Of a stretch of 64,000 nt of DNA, positions 43,437 through 53,339 are shown piece by piece. A model generated the notes under the pieces. That model searched no databases and was not told the DNA's origin. It saw only the letters and a program-made list of their open reading frames with translations. The translations under genes were made by a program, and so were the position numbers. Source of the DNA: Lineus longissimus (lineage: Eukaryota > Nemertea > Pilidiophora > Heteronemertea > Lineidae); the NCBI RefSeq assembly GCF_910592395.1, contig NC_088317.1:8308001-8372000 (forward strand), written 5' to 3'. How positions within the stretch are numbered: position 1 is the first letter of the stretch; each line of letters starts with the position of its first letter.

Positions 43437-44177
43437 GATTTTTACGATAACTCCAGCCGTTTGGAATTCGTTTGAACACAAACGGCAGGAATTTTTCTTC
43501 TTCACGGAAACTATTTGAAAGAAAACGAAAAGCGTTTGGAACGGTTTGCTGACAAATGGCGCAATGCCGTTTTTGACGAAACGAAAACGAAACGCTTTTC
43601 TAAACGTTCTTCAAACGAATTTCAAACGCTCTTCAAACGAAGTTCGTTTAGGGTGAAACGAAATTACGTTCGCTTTCAAACGCTTATTAAACGGGAAATA
43701 AACGGTAGGGCCAGCGTTTAGCAATCGTTTTACAAACGTTTCAATATCGTTTGGGTGCGTTTTTATTGTTCACATTTCAAAGGAATTTCAAACGATCTTA
43801 GATACGTTTCAAACGCGTTTGAAACGAAATCAATTTGGAGACATGTCCTGAAAGATTTTTGATACGTTTATTGATAAAGGAGCAAAGTTCTGACAAACTA
43901 AATTGACCATCAAAATGGTCGGATTGTTGTCATGAGTCATTTTCCATTTTTACCAATTCGGTAATACCCGGAACGTTATCACCAGTCCACCATGAATTGT
44001 AAAAGGTTATCGATTTCAAAGTAATGGCTTTTATGTCTAATTGGTCTGTTAAGTAGTACTCAAATTTGGCTTCTTAACAATATTTTTCATTTATTATGAA
44101 ATCCAGCGGGAGCTGACGTTCCATTTCTATTTAATTAATCTTAATTATTCATCTATTTACCAAAAAAAGTATTATCA

Positions 44178-44288
44178 ATGGAGGGTACAATAAACGAAAA
44201 ATATATAAACTCCGATTTGAACAGAATTTCCTTATGCGAGGATATATTCCACGAATTAATGATAAACGACAATTTAAACAAATTTTAA
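44178..44288 (+). CDS. Small open frame, Polinton B
   Basis: A 36-codon frame (INEKYINSDLNRISLCEDIF) ending two bases before the next ATG. Its position and spacing suit a small viral gene, but no family is recognised. It could also be the remains of a longer N-terminus. Confidence 0.3.
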   Translation: MEGTINEKYINSDLNRISLCEDIFHELMINDNLNKF

Positions 44289-44289
44289 C

Positions 44290-44616
44290 ATGGGGTTCCA
44301 ACCTAAATCAAAATATCTTTGTACTCTTTATGATAATTTTAACACATTTTTAGATTACGAAACAATAAAGTATGGTAAGTTTGAAGATTTAGAAATGGGT
44401 GAGAAATATAAAATTAAGGATCTTTGTATTCATTATACTAAGTTTGGTAAAAGACTTGAAATTGCTCTAATGTTTCCCCTTCTCGGGAGTGTTGGTGAAA
44501 TAACATTCGATCTCCCAGAATGTTACAACATTTTAACAAAAATCCACATCCCCACAGCACCGATCCCCGAAACAAACACCAGCTGGAGCTGGCGCTCCCC
44601 CATCAGGAAAAATTAA
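44290..44616 (+). CDS. Polinton B small protein of unknown function
   Basis: An open 108-codon frame. The core FEDLEMGEKYKIKDLCIHYT followed by KFGKRLEIALMFPLL resembles small Polinton proteins with a K-Y-K-I-x-x-x then T-K-Y-G-K-x-I pattern, probably a beta-rich (OB-like) fold. I know no proven function. Nucleic-acid binding is a guess. The last third is proline- and tryptophan-rich and may be out of its proper frame, since it runs through one of the GC-rich repeat words (agctggagctggcgctccc). Confidence 0.45.
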   Translation: MGFQPKSKYLCTLYDNFNTFLDYETIKYGKFEDLEMGEKYKIKDLCIHYTKFGKRLEIALMFPLLGSVGEITFDLPECYNILTKIHIPTAPIPETNTSWSWRSPIRKN

Positions 44617-44739
44617 TACTAAGATATCTACTCCCCGAAAGTTGTAGTACCTAGAGAACGAAGTTCCAGCGAACGAAGTTCCATCGGGGGTCCCATAGGA
44701 GATTCTAGCATTTCACATCTTTAAAATTATCCTAAATAA

Positions 44740-47700
44740 ATGAGTGAGAGTAACGAAAATATAATTTATCCTAATTTACCAGAATACGGAGCTTCGCTCG
44801 CTACCGCCATAAAATATAACCCCATAGATGTTGCTAAACCACAAGAATTTAGACTCCAGGGCCGGTATTCATAAACGTTCCTAAGTTAGGACACCTAAAC
44901 TACGAGCGTACCACTCAGCTAGGTGTAACACCTATGTCGGTATTTATAAAGGACCTTAAGTCTTAGACTTGGCTCAGCGTAAGACCTAAAGTTAGGCCTA
45001 ACGAATAAACTTTTTCGGCGCCGTTGCTAGGGTTTGCAATCACATTTCTTGCGGTTTATGTGGTTATGGCAGGGGTTCATTGCATGGACAACGTTTCCAT
45101 ATAAGGCAATGCCCATTACTCACATCTTTTATAAGTCGCTAGCAAAGGCCCGATGCATTCTGTTTGCTTGAACCATGGCAGGGAACAAATCGGGACGGAA
45201 GAAAACCTTCACTGATGATGAGAAATTTCGTTTGTGTGACGAATATGAAAAGTTATTTTGTGTTTTGACGTCGAAATTTAGTTCCACAGTTTCAAATAGG
45301 AAGAAACATGATGCGTGGTTAAATATCACCGATGCAATGAACAGAAGGAATCCCTTCTGTGTAAGAAGTGAGAAAGATTTCCAGAAGAAATGGCAGAATA
45401 TATGCTCTACTATGAAAGATGAATATCGAGTCTAGAGGAAGGAACTCGCAAAGACAGGTAAGAATGGGCGCCAATCACTGTTTATGTACAATAGGCCTAT
45501 TTGAAAATACTTGTTTCTCATCAGCGCACGTGCCGTTTTTTTAGGTGCCGTGTGGTTTGTAACCATTTTCTTCTATAGCCTAAGCCTGGGTTTACATAGA
45601 GCTACACGGTATACGGACACGCAGGTGAACAAATGCCCCACAACGGGTTCATGACCATAAAACTTTTGTTAACCAGCGTATCAGTATACCGTGCAGCTCA
45701 ATGAAAACCAAGCCTTAAAGATATGCATCCTTACTCTATACGTTGTATTGTAACAAACTAATATCCCTTTTGTAGGAGGTGGTCCAGCACCAGTGGAGCC
45801 GTCATTAATTTCGCAGAAAGTGGCTGCAATACTGGGAGAAAACGATCCGACTGTACATGGTATAGAAGGTGGTATCGACAGTTCCATGAAAGATGCAGGA
45901 TGTTCCAACCAGGCCAAGTCACATGCTGCAACTTTGACACAGGATGAGCCTTCAACATCGGCTATTCCCATTGGTCCAACAAGGTATTAATCACAATTTA
46001 TGAATGAGATTGGAACTGACAAGCTTTTTATTAATACCAATTTAGACAGTAATTAACATTTCAATGTGGCATGAAAAGAGAAGCTACAATAGTGCATCTC
46101 ATTAACACAAATTTGTATTTGTTTTCCAGTCCATCCACAAATAATGAAGCTGTGGTGCGTTTCACGACAACGCGGCGTCTCAATCCACCTGTAGCATTGC
46201 CGTTCAAGCTATGCCCGCCATTGCCTGAGGAAACTGAAAAGAGTGAGAAACGTAAATGTGATGACGCTGCTGCAGAAGTTACAGAGATGCACAAGGATCT
46301 TTTGGCTCTCGAGAAGACTAGAGTCACATTAGAGATTGAAAAGCTGCAAATGGAAAAGAACAAGCTATCGTTAGAAATAGAGGTTCTTCAATTAAAGAAG
46401 CAAAAGTTAGGTTATGGACAATTCATGCCTACCACCTATGGAAGTAATCAAGTACATGCACCACATTCAGACTACAATTTCACAAATATTTGAATATTTG
46501 TAACTTCGTGCAATTGTTGAAATACAGTCATGATTAACATTATAATTGTTCACATCATTTATTTCACTTACATTTATCTGAAGTGGGTATTGACAATTTG
46601 ATCTCTTCTTCCAGCCCCATTGATCCTGTCTGGCAAAACAATCACGTTTGCTGGGTCGACTAATGGTTGTGGGCGGTGTTCAATTGGTTCTTCATCAAAA
46701 TCTGGTAAAGCTCTGTCTTTTGCAAGATTGTGGAGAATGGCGCAGACAGCAATGATTTCGCAACATTTCTGTGGTGTGTGCCTCAACATCCCATGTAAGC
46801 AATGGAATCGTCTTTTCCATTGGCCGATTCCTCTTTCAACCAAGCACCTTGTTCTCTTGTGGGCTCTGTTGTACCTCCGTTGCTGTGGCGTATTTGGATT
46901 AAGAAATGGCGTCATCAGCCATGGTCGCACGGGATATCCACTATCGCCTAAAAGCAGTTCCTCGCCATTTCGTTCCTCAAATATAGTTGCAAGGCCACTT
47001 TCTCTTAGAATAACGGAATCATGTGTACTTTCTGGCCATCTTGCAACTACATTGATAAATCTGTATCTTGCATCCATCACTACTTGGTTGTTTATTGACG
47101 TATAGTTCTTCCGGTTGACATATCGCCACTCGTGTTGGGTGGGGCCCAAAATCCACACGTGCGTTCCGTCTACTAGGCCAATAACTCCGGGAAAATTGGC
47201 AATTTCATGGAACTCATCAACCATATTGGGAATATCTTGATTCCTTGGAAATTGCACGACTCTTGGCAGTAAAGGGAGCAAAGCGGCTGTAACTTGGGTA
47301 ACTACACGGCTCATATTTGGCTGTGAGACGTGTACTGTGTCGCCTACATTCAACTGGAACGATCCGGTAGCATAAAAGCGTAAAGCTGCTAAAACCTTCA
47401 ATTCCCTTGGCAATGCGTGGTTTCGTAGGGTGATGGGATCGAGTTCATCTCCGACAACATCTATCACTTCCAAAATCGTTTGACGGTCAAATCGGTAACG
47501 CTGGTACAACTCAACATCGTCATATTCATCCAGTGGATGCAGACGGTCTCTAAATACCCTTTCGCGACAAATCGCACGCACTCCAACTAACTGTTCTCGT
47601 AACAAAAGAAATGCTGCCATTCCTCTTGGCTGTCTTGTCCAAAATGGATGGAAAATATAGTTTATGGCGAACGGACTTCGACGTAAGACACCCTTGGGGG

Positions 47701-48298
47701 TGTCTTAAAGTTTAGTGCAAAATTGGGTGTAACGAACCACTTGGGTAGCATATTGAATACGACTTGTTCGTAACACCTAACTTATGGGGTACTTAGGCGT
47801 TACACCTAGACATAAGTACGTTTATGAATACCAGCCCAGCAGATTTGTGAAGTCAAGAAATATTTTGAGGAGAAGATTGAGTTTCGGAGAAAGATATTCT
47901 CAAAGTACAAAAAAGCATTCAACGAATTACTGGCATTAGTCACTCTTAATTTAACTAGCGTAGCAGCTGGATCAGTTGGTGTGTCCACATTAGCAGATGT
48001 AATAACCGCACCGATAGGTTTGGCGTTAGGGGGAGTGACAATTGGAAGCATCATTATCTCATCGGCCCTAAGTTGGGAGAAAAAAAACATACTTAAAAAA
48101 ATAGGAAAACATGAGAAAATAGGAATGTTGGCAATTTCAAAACTCATCACCATTAATGATTTAGTCAGTAAAGCCATTGGTGAAACTCATATCACAACCG
48201 AGGAATTCTCATCAATCATAAAAGAAAAGGAGAAATATAATTATTTTTATGAAAAATGCCATCAGAAAAAAAAGAGATGCTCCTACAGGTACTATTGA
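44740..48298 (+). CDS. Polinton conserved two-helix protein, split by a Harbinger element
   Basis: 44,740-44,859 encodes the N-terminus (YPNLPEYGASLATAIKYNP) and 47,840-48,298 the rest: FEEKIEFRRKIFSKYKKAF, a glycine/alanine hydrophobic hairpin (SVGVSTLADVITAPIGLALG) and KHEKIGMLAISKLITINDLV. The CAG target duplication of a Harbinger insertion lies exactly at the break, and both parts are open and in frame. The protein would be about 192 residues. It belongs to a widespread Polinton family, recognisable by the KHEKI..LA..K...INDL.SKA pattern, of unknown function. Confidence 0.65.
45175..46493 (+). CDS. Harbinger Myb/SANT-like accessory protein, three exons
   Basis: Exon 1 starts at 45,175 (KKTFTDDEKFRLCDEYEKL) with a trihelix/SANT-like domain (DFQKKWQNICSTMKDEY) and reaches a gtaag donor at 45,457. 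Exon 2 is 45,776-45,985. Exon 3 is 46,131-46,493 and ends in a coiled coil (LEIEKLQMEKNKLSLEIEVL). In Harbingers this protein carries the transposase to the nucleus and helps bind the ends. A TAG at 45,433-45,435 near the end of exon 1 would truncate it, so the accessory gene looks dead although the transposase is open. Confidence 0.75.
46574..47620 (-). CDS. Harbinger transposase (HARBI1-like nuclease)
   Basis: An uninterrupted 348-codon frame of usual Harbinger length. An N-terminal helix-turn-helix (LNVGDTVHVSQPNMSRVV) is followed by the DDE nuclease domain: FPGVIGLVDGTHVWI (first Asp), then RFINVVARWPESTHDSVIL and LLGDSGYPVRPWLMTPFL (second Asp), then RAHKRTRCLVERGIGQWKRR (Glu). All catalytic positions appear present. 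It is convergent with the Myb-like gene, with 80 bases between stops. It is potentially functional at the protein level. The closest vertebrate relative of the family is HARBI1. Confidence 0.93.
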   Translation of the reverse strand: MAAFLLLREQLVGVRAICRERVFRDRLHPLDEYDDVELYQRYRFDRQTILEVIDVVGDELDPITLRNHALPRELKVLAALRFYATGSFQLNVGDTVHVSQPNMSRVVTQVTAALLPLLPRVVQFPRNQDIPNMVDEFHEIANFPGVIGLVDGTHVWILGPTQHEWRYVNRKNYTSINNQVVMDARYRFINVVARWPESTHDSVILRESGLATIFEERNGEELLLGDSGYPVRPWLMTPFLNPNTPQQRRYNRAHKRTRCLVERGIGQWKRRFHCLHGMLRHTPQKCCEIIAVCAILHNLAKDRALPDFDEEPIEHRPQPLVDPANVIVLPDRINGAGRRDQIVNTHFR

Positions 48299-48467
48299 TG
48301 TTGAAACATTAAAACAATATTTTTTAGAGTAGGGGGAAAATGGCCAAAATGGAAATGTTGGAAAAAATAAAGTCGCAGTAAATTATGTTTACAATTATTA
48401 TTCCCCAGTAATCCCTTCAGTAATACCTTCTTGGGTGCTAGCGCCCCTCCATATTTCACTTAAATAA
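48299..48467. other. Spacer in Polinton B
   Basis: Short decayed coding-like text (GTIDVETLKQYF) and the GC-rich word gtgctagcgcccctcc. No gene is named. Confidence 0.3.
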
Positions 48468-49886
48468 ATGATGTACTATCCGCTGGCGACAAAACACAAG
48501 AAGACTATTGATTATGACTTTTTTAAATTTTGCTGTTTATGTTAGTGATGACAACTTTTTCAAAATCAAAGACAGTAATATAACTCTGAGATGTTTACGT
48601 TCGTAAAATAGATCAGATTTTTGTGATTGGTAAAAAAACATTGTCGTATTACCAGAATCAATTTAACATGGCAGTGTGGTTTGCAACAACCAGCTGTGGG
48701 GTTTCGGTTAACCAACACCTGAACCAAAAAATTCCAATGATCAGATCGTTTTATAGATTCCACACATATTACCAGATTTGTAAAATTATGAGAAACTTAC
48801 AGATCCCTAGCCCGGATGAAATAAATTTTGATGAAATTAATAATGGCATTAACCGGGGAAAGCTAAGAGAACTGTTGAGCGAGTTTGGTTTAGACGATGA
48901 ATATGATTTTTCGGCTTTTGATGGATGGTCTTCCTTGGGAGCTCCGGCAGACTATAATCCCAACATAACAGATCCTGGTTACTATATTAATGACTCAAAA
49001 ATAATTTTTTTCCTGATGCAGGTTCACGAAAATAAAACGCCTCAAATGTTTACTTCAGATTTGGATGCTGGAATTGCTAACTTCAAATATGATCAAGGTT
49101 GGATCAAGCGGCATGTTAATCACCATAAAAGTGTTTTTGATGTTCTCAAATGTAAAAGGTCAAACATACCAACAATTCATGATTTTTGAGTCATCTGGTT
49201 TCTCAAACCCCGGCATCGAACGACTTAACGATTCTGTCCTAACATATGTTTACTGCATACAAGGTGCCCAAGCCCTCGCCAGAACTCCGATTACTGGAGC
49301 AATATGAACTGACCTTGATGCCCAGAAAGAATTTACTAAACTTTTAAAAGACTCAATCAACAAACACGCCGACATTCCTACCTCAGTTCAAAAATCAGTA
49401 CCAAAAATCAATTGCTGAAACCCACACCAGATTGGATTATGTAATCGCCTCGGGTTTATACATTATTGGGTTCAACAAAGTTTTAAAAATCGGGAACATC
49501 ATGAATTACAATAATATTTTGATAGCACCACTAAAAATGAGTATTGGGAAAAATGATATCAACCGCAAAAAGATTACTGCGCCTCCTCTAATCAAAGGTC
49601 CACCCGTAAAGACTTACAAATTGAAGCTACTCATAAAAAGGCCCCGCTGGAACACGAAGTGATGCATACGAAGTATAGCGGATGAAGAATAGCGAAGCTA
49701 GAAGCTCGAAGCTCGCTCCCGCTGGAAACTACACCAACACCACCTACACGGGAACGGGATTCGCCGAGGGAAAAAACAACGGAAATAAAAAAAGATAGTT
49801 TTGTAGATGACTCTCATAAAAACATTAAGTTTGTTTTAGCCGCTGCGGCATGCATAGTTGTAAGTTTATTTTGGTATTTTAACTAA
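48468..49886 (+). pseudogene. Polinton B structural gene with C-terminal membrane anchor
   Basis: Homologue of the gene at 31,944-34,978. It has YYPLATKHKKT, QNQFNMAVWFATTSCG, RSFYRFHTYYQICKIMRNLQ, DPGYYINDSKIIFFLMQVHE, LTYVYCIQGAQALARTPITG, THTRLDYVIASGLYIIG and a final membrane segment (FVLAAAACIVVSLFWYF). Frame changes near 48,510, 48,620, 49,190 and 49,300 plus stops disable it. The segment before the anchor holds GC-rich repeat words (gaagctcgaagctcgctccc) that seem to have invaded coding sequence. Confidence 0.68.
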
Positions 49887-49891
49887 TCTAA

Positions 49892-50275
49892 ATGGATGAT
49901 TTTGAAGGTGAAGATGAACACATTGAAATGAAAGAACGACGATATCAAATGCAAAATTAAGCGGATGAATTTCTTGAAGATAATCTTGATGATCCATATG
50001 ATGTTACGCAATAATCTGACAACACCAATATTGGACAAGAATGTAATTTAACTGCAGAAACCTCGTTTTCTACTGAAATTCTTAGAAGTTGAGAAGTCAG
50101 GATTTGAAAAAATTGAGGGTAAATTAGAAAAAGGTCTACATGGAAGAACATGGAAAAGTACAGAAACAGGAAGACGTAAACTTGCATCTGAATTGAAAGA
50201 AAATGGAAAATAGATGTCAATAAAATTTGAGGGGGAGAATATTAATATAACTAGAAAAAATGGGAAATTATATTA
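49892..50275 (+). pseudogene. Decayed acidic gene, Polinton B
   Basis: It starts six bases after the previous stop with DDFEGEDEHIEMKERRYQMQ and then meets several stops. By position it is the counterpart of the acidic gene at 31,257-31,943. Sequence similarity is too weak to confirm. Confidence 0.35.
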
Positions 50276-51227
50276 GTATAGTACACTAAAAAAACATGGT
50301 GGGACAAGAGTAGCTAATTATGTTTGGGATGTTCTTCAAACACCTGATGAAGAGGTTTTAACTAAAGCTGATTTGAGGAAGAGAGTTCTTGGTGGTTTAA
50401 TGAAGAAGGTTACTTCTGCTGGAGAGCCAACTCCGACGATTGATAAGATAATTGATGCAACTGATGATGAGTTGATAGTATCTGGGTTTAGTGAAAATGC
50501 AATGAGGGAAGTCAGAGCGGTAAAAAAGGCGGGGGATGGTTAAGCGACTGTAAAGTTGGAGAAAGACATGAAAATCGAAAACCTAGAAAAAACTCTTAAG
50601 AACTTAACAAGATATTATTTGTAACAGGAGATACTGAAGAAAATCTAACACTAAAAGAAGAAATTGCCCAAGTTAAAGATGAACTTAATATGGAAAGAAG
50701 GAAAGTATTTGAATTGGACAGAGAAATGAAAAAACGGCACAAGCATAATGAGACGTTTATTGGTTACAGATGTTTTGAAAAAACCAGACTCGAATATCAG
50801 TCTGAAAAATAGATTAAAATTACTCTTCAAATTGGAAGGACTAGCTATTAGAGCAGTTGTAACTTCGATGATAATGTTATTCACAACCTTAGGTTTTTCG
50901 ATCAGTAATTCCTTGAAATCAACAAAAAAACGTCCTAACCACCCTGGTCCAACTCCTCCAAAACCCCCAAAACCAGACATCCCAGATCGGATAAAGGAAG
51001 GACTCAAGAAGTTTGCTAATTGGTTAAAAGAATTGGCTAAGAAATCGGTAGCAGCTCTACCAGGAAAAATAGGTTCAATCGTGTCATTCATTCTGAAATC
51101 AGTTGGAGCAGTTGTTGGCTTTCTAGCTGAGAATCTGATAATTTTATTGCTCGTTGTTGTAAGTTCAATAATCTATGGTTTGATCGAGGGAGTAAAAATG
51201 TTGAAGGGGAAGAAAAAATCTTACTAA
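50276..51227 (+). pseudogene. Polinton proline-hinged membrane protein, module B
   Basis: The N-terminal part (TRVANYVWDVLQTPDEEVLT and PTIDKIIDATDDELIVSGF) stops at 50,540. A decayed coiled coil follows. From 50,748 the frame is open again, with LEGLAIRAVVTSMIMLFTTL (membrane), a proline hinge (HPGPTPPKPPKPDIPD), GLKKFANWLKELAKKSVAAL and two C-terminal hydrophobic helices ending at 51,227. It is the same architecture as the module A copy and retains the last helix that copy has lost. Confidence 0.68.
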
Positions 51228-51231
51228 ATAA

Positions 51232-52456
51232 ATGGCAACTGGAAAAATGTTAAACCCCCAAAGAAGTAATCGTGTTCCACTAGGTTTGAAAGCTGAACGT
51301 CACCATCACATTATCGCTCACAACCCATCGTCGGCACAACCAATGGAAACTCTGTACGTGAGGATTCCAAAATTAAATATTAATACCTTCCTTGTACCTG
51401 GTAGTGTTTATCTGTCAGCGGATGTTATTATCTCAGGAGACAGCAAAAATGCTGTAGTAAATAATTTGGGGAGAAATCTTATTTCAAAACTAACTGTTAA
51501 GTGGGTGACCGAAAACCTTCTCGAAATAGATAACTATAATTTGTATGCCACCTACAAAGACCTTCAGTAAAGTATTTCAGGGAATCCAAAGCAGTAACCT
51601 CAGACAACTTAGGTCCGGGGTATCTTTGGTTAACGTCACCGGGGAAACCAGCAATGAGAAGACTTTGAAAGATGTTTTTGACAATAAGTACAAAATCCCA
51701 ATTGACTTTGATTTGCTCTCAACCCACGCTCCGTTTTACACATTTCCCATTCAGGAGGACGTTATATTCAGCATGAACTTGGCGCAAAAAGAGGATGTTA
51801 TTTTCACAACCACAACTGCGGATATGAATTATCAATTGAAAAATATATGTATGGAATATGACACTGTTACAGATGAAAGAGTTGCGAGGTAATTACAAAA
51901 TAATTATAACTCTGGATTTTCGGTATTTTACGATTGGATAGATAATTTTAAGATAATTAACGTGGAGATAAACGAAACAATAATTAATGAAAATATCAAT
52001 TTTCCAAAAAGATCCATCAAAGGAAGTTTTTTACTGTTTGTAACCTCACACAAAGAGATAGTGAAAAATTCGAAAATCCGGCAATTTTTTCAAATTTGAA
52101 AGTTACGATCGAGGGAGTGGCTAATAAATATACCGCAAGGAATGATATTGTTAGATCAATGGGAAGAAGCGAAAAAACATTTCATGTCCGAAGACATTAA
52201 GAAAACACACGATTGTAATTTAACTCTTGAAAAGTATTATGGTGATGAGAAATATTTTGGGTTGTGGCTTGATCTTTGAACCACGGAGGATAATAATCTT
52301 CATGGCAGTGGAATAGCTTTGCAAAACACAAAAGATGGAATTCAGTTTGCTATCACAAAAGATGGGACAAAAGGCCGGTACAAAATGCACGTATTTATTG
52401 TTTCAGATGCACAGTTAAATGTTCAAAATTCTCAAATCGTAAGGGTAATGAATTAG
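51232..52456 (+). pseudogene. Candidate major capsid protein, module B
   Basis: Colinear with 29,135-30,390. It has VPLGLKAERHHHIIAHNPSS, TFLVPGSVYLSADVIISGD, PTKTFSKVFQGIQSSNLRQL, FPIQEDVIFSMNLAQKEDV, TADMNYQLKNICMEYDTV and a C-terminal HVFIVSDAQ-type end (FIVSDAQLNVQNSQIV). It begins four bases after the previous stop. Frame changes occur near 51,550, 52,050 and 52,130, with stops near 51,890 and 52,277. The capsid assignment rests on family recall and on being the largest conserved gene beside the packaging ATPase. Confidence 0.58.
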
Positions 52457-52476
52457 GTTAATTGTATGGTTTATAA

Positions 52477-52713
52477 ATGGAGACAACTGACAAGAAATAT
52501 ATTGTGAATACGCTTTATAGAAGTTTTGTTTTATCGGGAATTACCGTAGGTTACAGCATTGTGATGAGAAGATTTTTAAAAATAAAAATTGGGGATCCCA
52601 GCCAGGCCGGTATCACTGAGTTTCTAAAACTTGGTCTGGTAGTTACACTTGGTAAATTATCTGCGGAATATCTATACGATAATGGTATCATACCGTGGAA
52701 CCCAATGAAATAA
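52477..52713 (+). CDS. Small Polinton membrane protein, module B
   Basis: An intact 78-codon frame with two hydrophobic segments (FVLSGITVGYSIVMRRFL and LKLGLVVTLGKLSAEYL) and the family's terminal motif GIIPWNPMK. It is homologous to 28,808-29,044. It lies 20 bases after the capsid candidate and 26 before the ATPase. It may be a virion membrane or assembly protein. The function is unknown. Confidence 0.65.
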   Translation: METTDKKYIVNTLYRSFVLSGITVGYSIVMRRFLKIKIGDPSQAGITEFLKLGLVVTLGKLSAEYLYDNGIIPWNPMK

Positions 52714-52739
52714 ATCTACTTGATAAATCTCTTTGATAC

Positions 52740-53323
52740 ATGGCATTATCTACTACTAACTCATCATTGTTTATTTACGAACCTTTCAATGCCATTATTA
52801 CTGGTTGCACAAATTGTGGAAAAACTCACTTCGTCTTAGATTTGTTGGAGACTTACTACAAAGGAACTTTTGAAAACATCATTCTGTTTTTCCCAACCTT
52901 TGAACACAATGAAACATATAACCGAGATTGGATTTTCAAGGATAAATATATCATTATTATGACCCCAATATTGTTAAGAATAATCTGAATAAATCATTAC
53001 TTGCTGCCATGGAAGTTTACAAAGATTCAAACACACTTTTCATTATTGATGACTGCTCCAATTTACACGACAGTAAGAGAAAATCAGGCGAACTTTGTAA
53101 CTTGGCATTTTCAGGAAGGCATTATGGAATCACTACTTGGGTTTTGGTTCAAAAATATAACTATATTGTGAAGGATTTTAGGGAAAAAATTCGTATGTTG
53201 ATACTATTTTTTAACAAGGACGAAGATTCGATGAAGATTGCATTACAGGAAAATTTAGATCTATTAAGAAAAAATAGGTCATCAAAACTGATTTTACGTT
53301 GGAATTTCAAAGATAATTTTTAG
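52740..53323 (+). pseudogene. Polinton packaging ATPase, module B
   Basis: A32/FtsK-like packaging ATPase. Walker A is ITGCTNCGKTHFVLDLLETY (about 52,797), then TYNRDWIFKDK, and in the next frame Walker B TLFIIDDCSNLHD, followed by LAFSGRHYGITTWVLVQKYN and ILFFNKDEDSMK. The two halves are in different frames (shift near 52,975) and a short deletion near 53,260 removes part of the end. It retains the N-terminal half that the module A copy lost. Confidence 0.85.
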
Positions 53324-53339
53324 TCCTTAAATGAGCAGA

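Larger units (their letters stand above)
37651..43842. mobile_element. 6.2-kb TIR element of unassigned superfamily carrying gene exons
   Basis: A perfect 38-base terminal inverted repeat begins gtctccaaattgatttcgtt at both ends. About 400 bases inside each end are packed with aaacg/cgttt words. I find no transposase and no clear target duplication (flanks ggggcc and atgtcc). Long structured ends with captured exons recall Pack-MULE elements, but the superfamily is unproven. It sits inside a Polinton minor-capsid gene. Confidence 0.82.
37183..44090 (-). pseudogene. Polinton B candidate minor capsid gene, split by a 6.2-kb TIR element
   Basis: The N-terminal part (44,090-43,843) reads ITFYNSWWTGDNVPGI and HFDGQFSLSELCSFINKRI. 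The C-terminal part (37,650-37,183) reads NNNYLIIELTEDRLFML, NTFLGFKQSKF and HIKLEITDENGKLINFRGTD. Domain order and end motif match the gene at 28,007-28,770. It is interrupted by the element at 37,651-43,842 and has frameshifts near 44,050 and 37,315 and a TGA near 43,931. It is on the minus strand, while the other Polinton B structural genes are on plus. Confidence 0.6.
44860..47836. mobile_element. PIF/Harbinger DNA transposon
   Basis: The ends ggccggtattcataaacgt and, reversed, ggctggtattcataaacgt are terminal inverted repeats, with direct CAG copies outside (44,857-44,859 and 47,837-47,839), the 3-bp duplication typical of Harbingers. It contains both expected genes, a Myb/SANT-like protein on plus and a transposase on minus. 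The transposase frame is intact. Confidence 0.93.

Noticed and set aside
46620-47105. 161-codon plus-strand frame
   Set aside because: It is antisense to the intact Harbinger transposase, whose DDE blocks are unmistakable on the minus strand.
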